The notes: generated by a model from the letters alone, not told the origin. 64,000 bases of DNA from Branchipolynoe longqiensis (GCA_030323885.1 CM059188.1:115781430-115845429), one strand, 5' to 3'. Positions 1-10,941 are shown, counted from the first letter of the stretch. A program made the numbers and translations.

Positions 1-1640
1 GTCGGTATCCGTACCGTCATGTCGACCGTGTCGACGTCAAACCCTAGCCACTCGTTTTTTTGCGTGGGTGGTATGCACTTGTGTGGTGAGAGCACCAGTC
101 CAAGGTCGGCGGCGAGGTGGATGGAGTCAAGGTATGCAACAACGGCCTCTTGTTCTGTGCTGGCTTCCCCGGTCGTCCAGATAGCAGAGCGTGAAGTGGC
201 CCTTGCATCGTAGTAGGTAGGTAACCACGTTGGTGGTGCGGGCGCATGCCATGGACGAGGTCTGGCAGCTGAAGGGGGGGGGGGGGGGGCGATGTCATAG
301 TATGTTTGGTCGTCGATCGTTATGCCTAAGAGTGGGACTGAGAGGGGGCAGGTCCTGAGCTGGGGCTTCGTCGATGACATACTTCTTTATCCATTTCAGG
401 TGTTCTGGGTCTTCCCGGTGGTTGGCGGTCGACGGGACGGGAGGGGACTCGGCCGTGTAGTCGACCGGCCAAACAAACTCGAGGAAGTCGAGCAGCTCAC
501 TGTTGTGGTAGCCGGAGAGTAGGTCCCTCCAGGGGTCAATCCTCAGAGCGGATGGGACCGGTATGCTTGCAGCGACATGGTTGGGGAGTGCCGTAGCCCT
601 GACTTGGTCATAGCTATATCTATCAATTTTGTTGCCCCATGCCAGGGGCGCGGAGGTTGGCCAGATCTTGTGGAGTATCGGCTCGTATGATTATAAGGAG
701 GGGAGGGGGTGCCTTATTGATCGTCCGTTATGTCATCGACATGCTCCGAGGCGTGCTCCCTCTCATGGTATATGAGCAGGGCGTCGGGGTCCTCGGCGGC
801 GTCAGTGTTGATGTCGGCTCTTGTAAGGTCGGTGGTGCTAGTGTTGAAGGGTTGTATACAGGCGATCGTGGCACCAGTCGGCTCATATCGGACGACAACG
901 TCGGTGGTGGCAGTGGCGTGTCGGCGGGGGGGCGTGGTTCGTTTGTGCCTGGGGGCTGTGTGTGGGGAGGGGTAGGGGGGGGTAGGAGTGAGGGGGGGTT
1001 GTCGGTGGGGTGGGGCTGTTTGCCGGGCGGAGCCAGAATTCCACATCCGGTCCAAGGCCGGGGTTTCCGTTTCCTGTGGGGGTGCCGCGAGCTGATGACG
1101 GGTGGTCGGGAGGGGTGGTCGCCAGGTGGGGGCAGGGAGGCGAGACAGAGCCGTTGTCTGAAGCGGCCGTTACGAGGCTGTTATGGGTCCGCAACGCGTC
1201 TGTGGTGTCGGGTGGGTGAGCAGCGTAACGGCCATTACCGTGGTCGTTATCGGCGTTATCTGATGGAGGGGGGCGGTCATTGGCATCTTGGGGGGCGCAG
1301 CGGGTGTTGGCGTGTGTGGATGTGAGCGGCGAGCTGCTCTGGTCAGTGGCGGGAAAGTCCGTTGGTGGGTCGGCACACGCGTCCCCTTCCGCGTGGGTTG
1401 AGGGAGGTGCGGGATCAGGGGTGCCATGGGGTGGTGGTTTTGGCGGGAAAGCCGCATTTTTCCACATCTATGCATATCGGGTCTGTGCCAGTGCCCGTGC
1501 CGTTAAGCGCTATGGTCCAGGGTGCGGGTTGAGCGACTATCCCGTGGGTCAAGGACATTAACGGGTCGCTGTGGCATTTCTGAGTCCGTTTCCGTGTCCG
1601 TGTCAAGTGATGGTTGGTTGGCGCTTTCTCCGGCCTCGCC
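1..1640 (-). pseudogene. pol: Ngaro/DIRS-like pol fragment (RT) of element E1, broken and cut by window edge
   Basis: Reverse-strand reading gives RT blocks colinear with the intact polymerase at 24836-27952. About 640-370 matches the region just before the RT core (ALPNH, LDFLEFVWP). About 360-300 matches LRTCPLSVPL. About 270-165 carries SSMACARTT and the catalytic box as LCYLDD. About 165-1 matches the segment after it (HKCIPPTQK, WLGFDV). The stretch equivalent to roughly 90 residues around motif A, including its aspartate, is missing. A 16-nt G run at 274-289 (poly-C on the coding strand) disrupts the frame, and a second shift follows the LDD box. The part from about 660 to 1640 is a proline- and threonine-rich low-complexity stretch in the place of the variable pol N-terminus. 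It follows the gag at 1649-2770. It is certainly RT-derived and not functional; RNase H and YR would lie outside the window. Confidence 0.8.
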
Positions 1641-1648
1641 GGGGCCAG

Positions 1649-2770
1649 TTACTGAAAATCCGTTCTGGATGACTCGTCAGTCTCCAGTGCCGCCGCTTTT
1701 CGTTCGTTCTGGCGCTTTTTGTTATTACAGTCTTGCTCCTTGTGTGGGTTCGCCTTCCTGTACTTGTTTGCGCACCATGCGCACATGTGCGCGCGGCGCT
1801 CACTGCCTATGCCATGTGATGCCGTATGTCCACAGTCCGTGCCCCAATTCCATCTGTGGCAGGGGTGGCCGTCCGTGTCATGGTTAAACTCAGGGCGCTT
1901 ATATGGGGTACTGTTCGTCGTTGTGTGCTTTTCGTCGGATCTTGGTTGGTTGCCCCGTGCCGACCGTTTTTCTTCCTCCTTCCGAATGCCAGCCAGGCAG
2001 GCGGCTCTTTGCAGGTCTTTGATCACTTGGTCGTCCCACCATCCCCTAGGGAGGCGGCCGTAGTCAATCATTGTGAATAGCTTCTCCGACCATGCGAGGC
2101 AGGTATCCCACCTCCAGTCTGCTGCCATCTCAAACATCTCGTCCTGATGTTCCAGGATGGGCTTGATCCACGAGTGCGGCACCTTTGGGTCTTTTCGCAT
2201 GCAAGAGAGTGCCGCAAGGTACTCATGCCAATTGCTCTCTCCTGGGCCTACCTTCCCTTTCTTCTCATCTCGTATAACGTAGGTGTGGGGAAGGAGTTGA
2301 GCCCTACCTCGTCTGTTTGGTCGTCCATCGACGTTGAAGCCGATGATGGCATCAATGACGTCCCGTTGTTGGTAGTCGTCTTTGCTGGAGGAGGTGGTGG
2401 CAGTTCGTGGTGTATGCCGTGACCTCCTGTGTCTGGATTGTTCCTCGGAATCCGACCTCTCGCATCTGTCCTTTTGGGTGCGGTGGCTGCGTGGCGTTGG
2501 TCGTGGCGATCGTGTGCATGGAGAGCGTGCGCATGGTGAGCGGGCGCATGGTGAGCAGGCATGTGGCGATCGGGGTGAGTGTGTGGTGTCACGCCTTCTG
2601 CGTCTTTTGATGGGCCTGACGTCGGACGAGCTGCTCTTTGAATGCTTACTCGTGCCGACAGTTTCCAGGGCCTGGATCCTGTCCGACATGGTCCTCGCTA
2701 GGTCGGCTTGCTGCTTAATCGAGTCGGTCACAGATTGGTGGAGTAGCGACATCTGCGCCACCGCCGACAT
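1649..2770 (-). CDS. gag: Gag-like protein of Ngaro/DIRS-like element E1 (373 aa)
   Basis: An uninterrupted 373-residue frame starting at ATG. Residues about 1-45 look helical. About 46-130 is rich in Arg, Ser and Pro with repeated ARSP units and an RRRRR cluster. About 160-250 contains LLPHTYVIRDEKKGK and then a Trp-rich block. About 310-350 is a Cys/His-rich zinc-binding-like region (HPCHRWNWGTDCGH, then MCAWC and HKEQDC). The LLPxxYVIRxExKGK motif and the Cys/His region recur in the Gag of E2 at 23862-24905, and the first recurs in E5. It would be the nucleocapsid-type RNA-binding protein packaging the retroelement RNA. The frame is intact although the adjoining pol is broken. A stop codon lies a few codons upstream of the ATG, which supports this start. 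Coding role is confident; clade assignment is by comparison within the window. Confidence 0.75.
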   Translation of the reverse strand: MSAVAQMSLLHQSVTDSIKQQADLARTMSDRIQALETVGTSKHSKSSSSDVRPIKRRRRRDTTHSPRSPHACSPCARSPCARSPCTRSPRPTPRSHRTQKDRCERSDSEEQSRHRRSRHTPRTATTSSSKDDYQQRDVIDAIIGFNVDGRPNRRGRAQLLPHTYVIRDEKKGKVGPGESNWHEYLAALSCMRKDPKVPHSWIKPILEHQDEMFEMAADWRWDTCLAWSEKLFTMIDYGRLPRGWWDDQVIKDLQRAACLAGIRKEEEKRSARGNQPRSDEKHTTTNSTPYKRPEFNHDTDGHPCHRWNWGTDCGHTASHGIGSERRAHMCAWCANKYRKANPHKEQDCNNKKRQNERKAAALETDESSRTDFQ

Positions 2771-4230
2771 CTCGTCGTCAGTTGTCTCGTCCGTTACAGG
2801 TTTGGTTTTAACTATAACGGAGCGTGGTCATCCTCTCTGGCTTGGTGTTCATGTAGCATCGTCGGCCAGTGCTACAGGGTTTGCGACAGATCGTCGGGTG
2901 GATTTGCGTGCCGGCATGATGGTGGTGATGAGGTTTTGGAGAGCAGCCAGGGAAGGCGAGTGAAAAATGGGTCTTGCTGGTCCGGCGTCGGGTGGAGAAT
3001 TGATTGCAATCTGGGTAATTGTTGATTAAATTAATCGCACCTGTCCAATTCGTGTGTGAATAGGCGGATCCTTGTTAATTTGGTTTTCTGCTAACATGTT
3101 AAGGCCAAATAATATTTGTTTAAATTGGTGATCATCGTCCCTGCCCGTGCCTGAAAAATCGCCCGCTCCTCATTTATTTTGTAACTGTTAAAAATGCATC
3201 AGGCTAGCAACAATACAACTTCCGTAAGCACAAAATCTGTGCAACATAGAACTTTACTATTACGTCTAGGTCATATGCCAGACAAATTATTGTTTTAAAT
3301 AAAAAAAGATTCCCGCCCGACTCTGATTTGTGTGATAAAAAGGACGATCACCAACCTTTTTTTTTTTGGCCTAATGGCTAGGCGTTTTCCTGGTTGCGTT
3401 CCACATTCAGGTTGCACAACCGGCTTGATTGGCCACCACCTGCACTACCCTACTTTCAACGAGCCGAAACAAAAACACCCAACTGGATTCACAACTGTAG
3501 CAGAGATGCCAACATTTCGCCACCAAAAAATAGGAAGATTTTAACATTTTATTAGGAAGCTAAGCTTTTGTGCGGAAACACGTGGCACAACAATCAGACT
3601 TTTATCATGAGATAGTATTATAAAATTAATCGGTTTCATTGAGGATTATATTTGATTGTTGTTTTTTTGCTGAGCAGATGTGGGTGGGTGGGGTGGGGAT
3701 GTCGCTAGACGGTCTCACCTGAGTGAAATTCTAATGTTGCAAAACATACCTGCATACAGATGGTGCAGACATTTAATCTGAGAAGGCCGTACTATAGCAG
3801 ATATGCCAACTGCTCCAATTTAGTAAAAAAAAGACTTCCGATTTTGGTTACTCTCTTCCGATATTACGATTCCTTGTGCAAATCTCCCAATTTTCAGTTT
3901 TACTCACCTAAAAAAAAATGTAGCTAATACGAAAGGCAAAATCAGCCACTTACAGCAGCTTAAAGACATCAGCGGCTCAAGGTGGCAAGTAGAGCCTAGA
4001 AAATGACACATACACACATGGTGGGATACATGGCGGGTTTTGTACGAAAAGGTAAATAATATATATATATGCAGGATAAATCGTTATCTGAATATAAATA
4101 ATAAATAGCAGTGGTCTACCAGTATAGAGGTATACCCTACCATTCTTATCTGTTACAGACAAACCAGTGTCCCTTCGCCCAAGAACCATCACACCAGCGC
4201 TACGACTGGCTGCTTCGGGCATGCCCGACA
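2771..4230. other. Unassigned AT-rich stretch
   Basis: The first 200 bp or so should contain the 5' leader and terminal repeat of E1, but its partner repeat is outside the window. Beyond about 3000 I see only scattered A/T runs and short stop-bounded frames, with no recognised repeat or gene. Confidence 0.4.
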
Positions 4231-4231
4231 T

Positions 4232-4386
4232 CCTTGCCCGATCCTAATAATGCTGAGAAACTGGCTAGGACGTGACAAGAATCAATCATTACGTCATTGG
4301 TTTGACTCGACCATGGGTAGAATCCCATGATATACCAAAATGGGAGACGGATGCTCAACTCATTTGGCCATCCCGTCTGGTCAGCA
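4232..4386 (-). mobile_element. SINE-1 copy, tRNA-like head and part of body
   Basis: Matches the recurrent SINE-1 family of this window: reverse-strand head beginning GACCAGACGGGATGGCC, a B-box-like GGGATTCTACCC, then the body TCAAACCAATGACG... up to TCGGGCAAGGATG. It is 5' part only; a separate 3' tail fragment lies at 4482-4590. Confidence 0.65.
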
Positions 4387-4481
4387 GAAGTAACAAGGCC
4401 AACCCATCCACCAACCCAGCTTGCAGAGCTGTCACCAATGGCAAGCCATTCAGTATTCTATAGTCAAACATGAACTCAAGC

Positions 4482-4590
4482 TTTTGTTTGTTTGTGTTTT
4501 ACGTCCTAGTAACATCTAAGGCCATATCAGAATGGGCACCAACTTGTGATAGTGTGCAGTCATGGCAACTTCATAGTAAACAACAATGAG
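4482..4590 (-). mobile_element. SINE-1 tail fragment
   Basis: On the plus strand it reads TTTTACGTCCTAGTAACATC then AAGGCCATATCAGAATGGGC, the conserved 3' part of SINE-1 in reverse. It adjoins and slightly overlaps the LINE fragment that begins near 4546. Confidence 0.6.
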
Positions 4591-5097
4591 TCCACCACCC
4601 ATAGGGTCAAGACCGGGGTGCCACAGGGCTCCACCCTAGGACCCCTGCTATTCCTAATCTTTATTAATGCCCTACCACTAGTATCTGAAAGAGCAACATT
4701 TACATTATTTGCTGATGACGCAGCACTCACAGTACATGATAGAGATCTTGTGGCAGCTGCAGCCCAGACAGACATGGTGCTAGACAAGGTGAATACATGG
4801 TTCCATGAAAATAAACTAACAGTAAATAGTGCCAAGACAGAGTATGTGATCTATGGGATGAAAATGAGAAAAACAAGAGCCCCTCAAATCCAACTACAAA
4901 TGGGAGGAACCTTACTTCATGAAGTGGACTCCTACAAATACCTGGGCACAACTCTTGACTCCACACTAAATGGGAACCGACAATTGGCAAGACTGAATCA
5001 AACACTGGCACTAAAACTGACAACGTTTAGGAAATTAAGGAAATTCATAAGTGAAAACACTGCACTGCTCCTGTACAAGACTACAATATTGCCTGTT
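4546..5097 (+). pseudogene. Non-LTR retrotransposon reverse transcriptase, part 1 (split by a DNA transposon)
   Basis: Encodes the C-terminal half of a LINE RT: VPQGSTLGPLLFLIFIN (motif B region), FADDAAL (catalytic motif C), NSAKTEYVIYG, and SYKYLGTTLD. The frame is open to 5097, where a 1602-bp transposon with perfect terminal inverted repeats interrupts it. Homology resumes at 6700 with YNDIIYELLTKQQ. The same stretch is continuous in the related fragment at 57880-58560 (KTTIFYYNDIIYSLATKQQ). The N-terminal endonuclease and early RT motifs are absent, so this is a 5'-truncated copy. The clade is probably in the Jockey/CR1/L2 group, judged by the LQK-VQN-ALR and LHL-ALM-HK style C-terminus; that placement is tentative. 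Confidence 0.8.
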
Positions 5098-6699
5098 CCC
5101 AGATAGCACACAGCCGTCGGCCCGACGTCAGCTATTGGTCACACCGTCGCCACCGACTTTCCACCGTCGGGCCACCGTCGGGCCGACGGTGGCGTTCCAA
5201 TCCCTTTCCACTTTTGAGCCACCGTCGGGCCTACGGCGGTAGCCCGCCGGTGGTTTGCATTCATTTTCCACATTCGAGCCACCGTCGGGCCACCGTCGGG
5301 CCGACGGTGGTGTTCCGACGTTAGGGTTCAATCCCTTTCCACTGTTGAGTCACCGTCGGGCCACCGTCGGGCCGACGGTGGTGTTCCGACGTTAGGTTTC
5401 AATCCCTTTCCACTTTTGAGCCACCGTCGGGCCACCGTCGGGCCTACGGCGGTAGCCCGCCACTGGTTTGCATTCATTTTCCACATTCGAGCCACCGTCG
5501 GGCCACCATCGGGCCTACAGCGGTAGCCCGCCGCTGGTTTACATTCATTTTCCACATTCGAGCCACCGTCGGGCCACCGTCGGGCCACCATCGGGCCACC
5601 ATCGGGCCGACGGTGTTGATCCGCGCATGCGCAGTTCTTTAATTTTCCGGCTCGAGTCGCCATCGGCACACGTGCTATCGTTGAGCAGTGTTCTTTTTCA
5701 ACAAATAACTCCAGAAATCGCACGAATTTTAAGGAATAATTTAACAGGTTTGTTTATTAATATGTTTAGATTATTTTGTAAAAGTTTTGTAATTTATTAC
5801 GACGTATTAATGGAATTATTCGTGTTAATACGATTTGAATTATCGGGTACAGTTTGTTGACGGTTCGACTCAGTTCAAGTCACCACCGGAACATGTGCGA
5901 TCGTTAAGCAGCGTTCTTTTTCTACAAATAACTCCAAAAATCTGAAGAATTTTAAGGAATTATTTAACAGGTTTGTTTATAATTATATTTAGATTATTTT
6001 GTGAAAGTTTTGTAATTTATTACGATGTATTAATGGAATTATTCGATTTGAATTACCCGGTACGGAATGTTGACGAAGGACCACCATCTTGGTTTTTTCC
6101 GAGAAGACACTGTCACTATAGTGTCAATATGTACAGGTGCAAAATTTTAGTTTTATTCAAAATTAATAGATATCAAGAACGCTAACCTTATGAATTTAAT
6201 ATAATCTTTTTGGTAACAATGTTGTCTATATGTGTACCAAGCGATGTGTTTCTATGTGGTGTGGTTGTAGAGATATTTCACTGTTTCTGTATTTCACTTT
6301 TTCTGTAGAAACAAATCGCTTGGTACACATATAGAAAACATGTTTACCAAAAAGATTATATTAAATTTATAAGGTTTTCTATTTATTTTGAATAAATATA
6401 TTGTGTCGGGCCTACGGCGGCAGCCGCCGTCGGGCCGACGTTGTTTTGTCCAACCTCCCGCCATCGGCTCAACGGCGGCTGCCGCCGTAGGCCCGACGGC
6501 GGCAGCAACCTCCCACCATCGGCTCGACGGCGGCTACCGCCGTCGGCTGCCGCCATCGGGCCTACGGCGGCAGCCGCCGTCGGGCCGACGGCGGGAGGTT
6601 GGACAAAACAATGTCAGCCCGATGACGATTTCCACCATTGGCCTGACGGAGAGGCCGCCGTCGGGCCGCCGTCGGGCCGACGGCTGTGTGCTATCTGGG
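5098..6699. mobile_element. DNA transposon or large MITE with perfect TIRs and GC-rich palindromic subterminal repeats
   Basis: The left end CCCAGATAGCACACAGCC and right end GGCTGTGTGCTATCTGGG are exact inverted complements, and the match continues into CGTCGG. It sits inside a LINE reading frame, so its borders are set by the interrupted homology; any target duplication is at most TT. From 5105 to 5640 and from 6405 to 6690 it is built of repeats of CCGTCGGGCC and GGCCGACGG. The AT-rich middle holds a direct duplication of about 150 bp (near 5695-5835 and 5915-6055) and a nested foldback at 6184-6375. No transposase is visible, so it is presumably non-autonomous. I do not assign a superfamily. 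Confidence 0.85.
6184..6375. repeat. Nested foldback element
   Basis: Two arms of about 70 nt are near-perfect inverted complements: left beginning ACCTTATGAATTTAATATAA, right ending TTATATTAAATTTATAAGGT. A loop of about 50 nt separates them. It lies in the AT-rich middle of the transposon at 5098-6699 and looks like a separate small foldback MITE or a stable RNA hairpin. Confidence 0.7.
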
Positions 6700-7520
6700 T
6701 TATAGATTACAATGACATCATATATGAGCTCTTAACAAAACAACAAAAGATCAATTCAGAACTGAGCACTGAGAACAGTTTACCCAGGCAAGACACTCAG
6801 TGTGGCTGAACTGCACAAGAAATCCAGATTGGATGCTCTCTCAGAGCGAAGGGAACTACACCTGATGGCACTAATGCACAAATGCGCAAAAGACAAAAAA
6901 TTCATTGACCGCACAAATAGAATAACAAGAAGAGGAGCCTCCACTCTGCTTAATGTACCACACCCTTCAACAAATAAATATATTGGAGCACCGATCTACA
7001 AAGGTAGTGTCATGTGGAATGACCTCCCCATCAAAGTCAGAAAAACACAAACAATACTTGCCTTCAAAAATGCATATAGAGCACACCTGGTTATTCAGAC
7101 CCTTGAATGACTACTGCAGTAATTACTAGCAAAGCCCTTAGCTCCTGCCGCCCCCCGCATCCTCGCTGTGGGTTTTTCCCCCACCACCCACACCAATGGG
7201 CCCCCCTCCCCTGCCACCACCTTTAACCATCATGAACAAACCATCAACACACCGAACATCCTACACAACTATTAACCTGTTTAAGCACATTGGACACTAT
7301 ATAAGACAGACAAAATGTATTGTCAATTATAAACTTACCTTGTTTTATAAGAGAAAAATGTAACCCACAACGATTGTTTGAGTTACCCCGAGTATACACT
7401 TTCTACTCGGTGCTGCTCCCCATTTCTGTGTGAACTACAGTGACTGGGGCTGTGCATTATACAGCAGGAGCCACTCCCTTAATTCTACAGGATCGGTGCT
7501 GTAACTAATAAAGCATTGAT
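6700..7520 (+). pseudogene. LINE reverse transcriptase C-terminus, part 2, plus 3' UTR
   Basis: Continues the LINE after the inserted transposon. YNDIIYELLTKQQ follows directly, then a small deletion shifts frame, and a second frame ending at 7110 encodes VAELHKKSRLDALSERRELH, CAKDKKFIDRTNR and STNKYIGAPIYKGSVMWNDL. The equivalent of this C-terminal block is seen at 58270-58515. After the stop there is a C-rich 3' untranslated region and an AATAAA-type signal near 7506 (TAATAAAGCATTG). It is clearly a decayed copy. Confidence 0.7.
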
Positions 7521-8719
7521 CAAACTTAGATAATTTAGACTGTCAACTACAAGAGTAAGATGCTTGGAAGACTAGTGTTCTGGCGCTGACAAATGTCATA
7601 TTCAGATGAATAAATACTTTACCAAAAAAGAAAAAAGTGATAGAGTCCATGAAATAAATCCTCCATGTTTGAATGAACTGATTGTATCACCGGAGTACCT
7701 CAACCAGAGAAAATGACTGCTTCCTGACCTAGATTGGATTATTAGCCACGAACCTCTCAACTTCCTGACAATGGCTGCCATGTTCATATGTGGGCTCTGT
7801 CAATTCAAACATTGAAGTTCATTGATCAACTGGACTAATCTACTAATCAGTTCAAAAGCTGATGGTATGGATATATCGAGGTATCTGAAGAATATATTAT
7901 TTTGCTTCTTAGATTGAGAATTTATGTTCTTATTTCAATTCCCCACATTTTCCCCAGCTTTTATATAGGGTTGTTTTTTACCCCTACTCAGACTACTTAC
8001 TGCATTACTGGGTGAATCTTTTATCTAACACATTCGGTTCTTTTGACAGCTTGTCAGAGACTGGTGGTTGTTTTCGTAGTGTGCCCAGTGCAGTGATGCC
8101 GCGTGGGTCTGATTAACTTGACCTACTTTATTGTCTGACCTACTTTACTATCTCGTCGCAGCTGGATTAGTCCCAACCTTGTCTTTGGTTTTCCTCCTTC
8201 CGAATCAGGGTCACATATATCCTTAGATAAAAGATTCCCCCAGTAAATACTACAGTAGCCTAAGCTGGGATGAAGACCAACCCATATAAAAAGGAGAGAA
8301 AGTGTGGGTAGATCAAATGAGCACATATATTCTTGATGTAAAAAGCAAAATAATCGGGGGAGGAGAGAATGCCTGCTCCGCAGCAAATAACATGGAAGAT
8401 TAGATGGTTAGAGAGAAACATTTAAGGGACTGCCGTTATTCTTATCCACATAATAAATTATATAGTTCATATTATACGTATGTGTATGTCCCAATAGATG
8501 CGCACTGCTTGAGTGCAGTCACATGGATGCGCGTCTATTCGAAGTTAGAGAATTTCATGGATTTGTTTTTGTCGTGCCTCTGAAATAAAGTGGGATTGTC
8601 TTACTTTATGTGCATTCAGTCTGAATATGATCGTAAATTTGTCTGTGCTTTCAATCTTAAAATGGGAGGTGTGCTTCTATTGGGTAGCATGCTTCTATTG
8701 GGACATAAACGGTATGTAT
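7521..8719. other. Non-coding stretch with small repeat scraps
   Basis: No gene is seen. Near 7565-7650 is a short piece (GTGTTCTGGCGCTGACA... GATGAATAAATACTTT) resembling 13095-13150 and 52090-52145 (CCAGTGTCTCAGCGCTGAA... GAATAAAAATG), probably a shared 3' tail. Near 7995-8030 and 8222-8260 are two pieces resembling the ends of the hAT-like MITE at 32455-32863 (ACTGGGTGAATCTTTTATCT and TTAGATAAAAGATTC). Confidence 0.4.
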
Positions 8720-8987
8720 ATATATATTATAATCTACTTTACATTACTTTGAAGTGACTTTTATTTAAATGGCTAAGTTTGGTGATATTTCAACTTAAAA
8801 CATGCCAATTTAATTTTGGCAGGCACATCAAAACTCTGACATCATAGGTCTTATCAGTACCACTTTCCATTAAATCGACTTGTAATGTTCAATAATACCC
8901 AAACTTGATAAGTAGAATCCAATATAACCAAGTATTTCAGTTTTGAACATTTGATAGTTTCATTGGACTATGCACCTTTAAATAAAG
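8720..8987 (+). mobile_element. TTAA-MITE copy (5'-truncated)
   Basis: Member of a family of about 340 bp whose better copies have inverted ends like TTAAAG-TGCATAGTCCGATG and CATCGGACTATGCAGCTTTAA. Here the body (AATCTACTTTACATTACTTTG, TTTTGGCAGGCACATC, CATTGGACTATGCACCTTTA) is present but the left end is lost in a TA repeat. Confidence 0.65.
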
Positions 8988-9384
8988 CAAAAATAATGCC
9001 AGATTTTCCGGTAGAATAATGGGCATTACATTACTATCACCAACCGACTAGATTTATGGGGTTTTACCGCACTGTCTTCAAAAGGGAAGCCGCAGCGTGT
9101 ACCATTCAACTCCTCCGAATCACCTTCTTTTCTCTTTTTAAAAAAAAACCCAAACTGACTTTGATTCTTAAAAGGAATGTGGACTCCCTTTTCCCCTTTG
9201 CTCCGTTATTTTGCCCCTCAAATAGAATATCTAGGGTGTGTGGGTGGTGGGTGTGGGTGGCTGTTTGGGAGATGGGTGGCAGGTTGGAGGTTGGAGGTTG
9301 GACAAGACAGTGGGTATAGCTATTGCCTGGCAGTTCGGCCGAACTAAATATGTACTAACTCGTCTCAGTAGGTAGTCGATTGTT
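8988..9384. other. Unassigned stretch
   Basis: No recognised element. It contains a short G/T-rich run (GGTGGGTGTGGGTGG near 9244) and no convincing coding frame. Confidence 0.4.
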
Positions 9385-9695
9385 AGAGTTTTACGTCCTG
9401 ACAACATCTATGGTCATATCAGGACGGGTACCTACTAGTGACAGTGTACAGTCATGGTGACTTTATTGTGCTGACCCACAGGGAGTCCAGGCCACCAGCA
9501 CCATGAACTAATATCTCACTCGGTCACATTACCCTGACACTGAGCCAGCCACTCCTTGCCCTCTCCTAATCATGCCGAGCGCCAGGCTAGGAAGAGACAA
9601 GAATCAATTTTAAGTCATTGGTTTGACTCGAGCAGGATCTACCAAAATGGGAGACGGACGCTCAATTCATTCTGCCACCCCATCTGGTCTCTCTT
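9385..9695 (-). mobile_element. SINE-1 copy, nearly full length
   Basis: On the plus strand it runs from TTTTACGTCCTGACAACATC through GTCACATTACCCTGACACTG, GCCGAGCGCCAGGCTAGG and CATTGGTTTGACTCGAGCAG to the tRNA-like end CACCCCATCTGGTC. All family segments are in order. Confidence 0.75.
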
Positions 9696-9861
9696 CTCGG
9701 TAAGTTAGTAATTAACATGGATGTTCTTGGTTGAAGCTCGACAACGTGCACAGTTCAATATGGTCTTCTGGCTTGAATGTCGCGAGAAGGTATTCAAGTA
9801 CATGAAATAGGATGAGGAAATGCACACTAAGCACATGTGAGTTGCCCTACTTTGTACACAT

Positions 9862-10374
9862 TGTAAAGTATTCTGATTTAATGGATTGGGGGGGGGGGGG
9901 GGGGGATGCGGGTGTTCTATTATTGATCGGGTATATGTGACCAGGTGCATTTATGTGTATATATAGGTGCTGGTGGTGCCTGAGTGAGATGTAAATAGAC
10001 ATAGTGGTGCTGGCAGGGGTGTGTGTAAGGGGCACTCAGAGGCTACCCCCTCCCCCCTCTGCTAGTTAGGATCACCACAGGCTCAAGGCAGGTGGTGGCC
10101 ATGAGAACCACACAGCTTGGTGGTGGTGGGCAGACCACTGGTAACCATGGGCACCAGGAATGCTGGATCCCTATTGGTAGAGCTAAGAATGCTTCCCATT
10201 GGGGGAATAGGGTGGGGTGATACTCTACACTGAATCCATGTACCATATAAATAATAAACCAGAGGCCTTGACTCTCTCTCTTCTTTCATACTTTATACTC
10301 TTCCTGTCTCTTTGTCTGTATTGATTTCATTATAGCCTGCCTACACAACCACAGATTCGAGCCGCAGACTTTAC
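9862..10374 (+). mobile_element. Solo LTR candidate
   Basis: Starts TGTAAAGT and ends ACTTTACA, an 8-bp inverted terminal match of the TG...CA type. It holds a TATA-like ATATAAATAATAAACC near 10245 followed by the pyrimidine-rich tract TTGACTCTCTCTC. A second copy lies inverted at 13362-13789. An 18-nt G run at 9888-9905 lies inside. No internal retroelement region adjoins. No target duplication is evident for this copy, so it may be rearranged. Confidence 0.6.
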
Positions 10375-10414
10375 ATACCCGTAATATATTTGTCTTTATG
10401 ATTATTATTAACCC

Positions 10415-10530
10415 TGGATAGTCCGATGAAGCATCACATCTTCAAAACCAAAACAATTATGTACAATTGATTCTCCATATCTAACTTAGATACTGGTGCA
10501 CATATTAAACATTTGTCATCCAATTACCAC
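10415..10530 (-). mobile_element. TTAA-MITE fragment
   Basis: Reverse-strand piece of the TTAA-MITE family: GATAGTCCGATG at the end, then TTCAAAACCAAAACAATTAT and TATCTAACTTAGATACTGGT, matching the reverse complement of the family's 3' half. Confidence 0.6.
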
Positions 10531-10941
10531 CGCCGCCACCTGGCGGATTATGTATAGATGATGGTCTCGGGTTACAAATTTTATATCTATGTATCTATGA
10601 ACGACCCCTTTAGCTTGCCTTCAGTGACAGGTTGCATTGTGTCTAGTCTGTTTTGGGGGAGTTTTCAGTGGTATTGGTGCACTGAAGGCTGCAAATCTGC
10701 AGCACTGTATGGGCACCGCTGAAAGCGGTCCCATGTGGTCGGGAGTTGGCTTCCAATGGGTAGTGGTCAGAGAAATTGGGGGGTTGGGGGGGAGGAAGGA
10801 AAAAGGCAGCCGAAGAGCCCAACCATGTCCTCTGAGAGGGCCGGGGGAGGCTGGGTTGTTGGTGTAGCCAGAGGAAGAAGTGAAGTGAGGATGGAATTAG
10901 TTAGGCAGTGGGTGGGGTTACATGTTAGGTGTTAGTGAAAA
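10531..10941. other. Unassigned stretch
   Basis: No recognised repeat or gene; the G-rich region at 10735-10870 gives only short frames. Confidence 0.3.

Noticed and set aside
639..1325. A 228-residue forward frame at the left edge
   Set aside because: It is the complement of the low-complexity pol region of E1; the RT homology is on the reverse strand.
5128..5860. Several frames in the CCGTCGGGCC repeats
   Set aside because: They arise from the GC-rich repeat units of a DNA transposon and have no domain.
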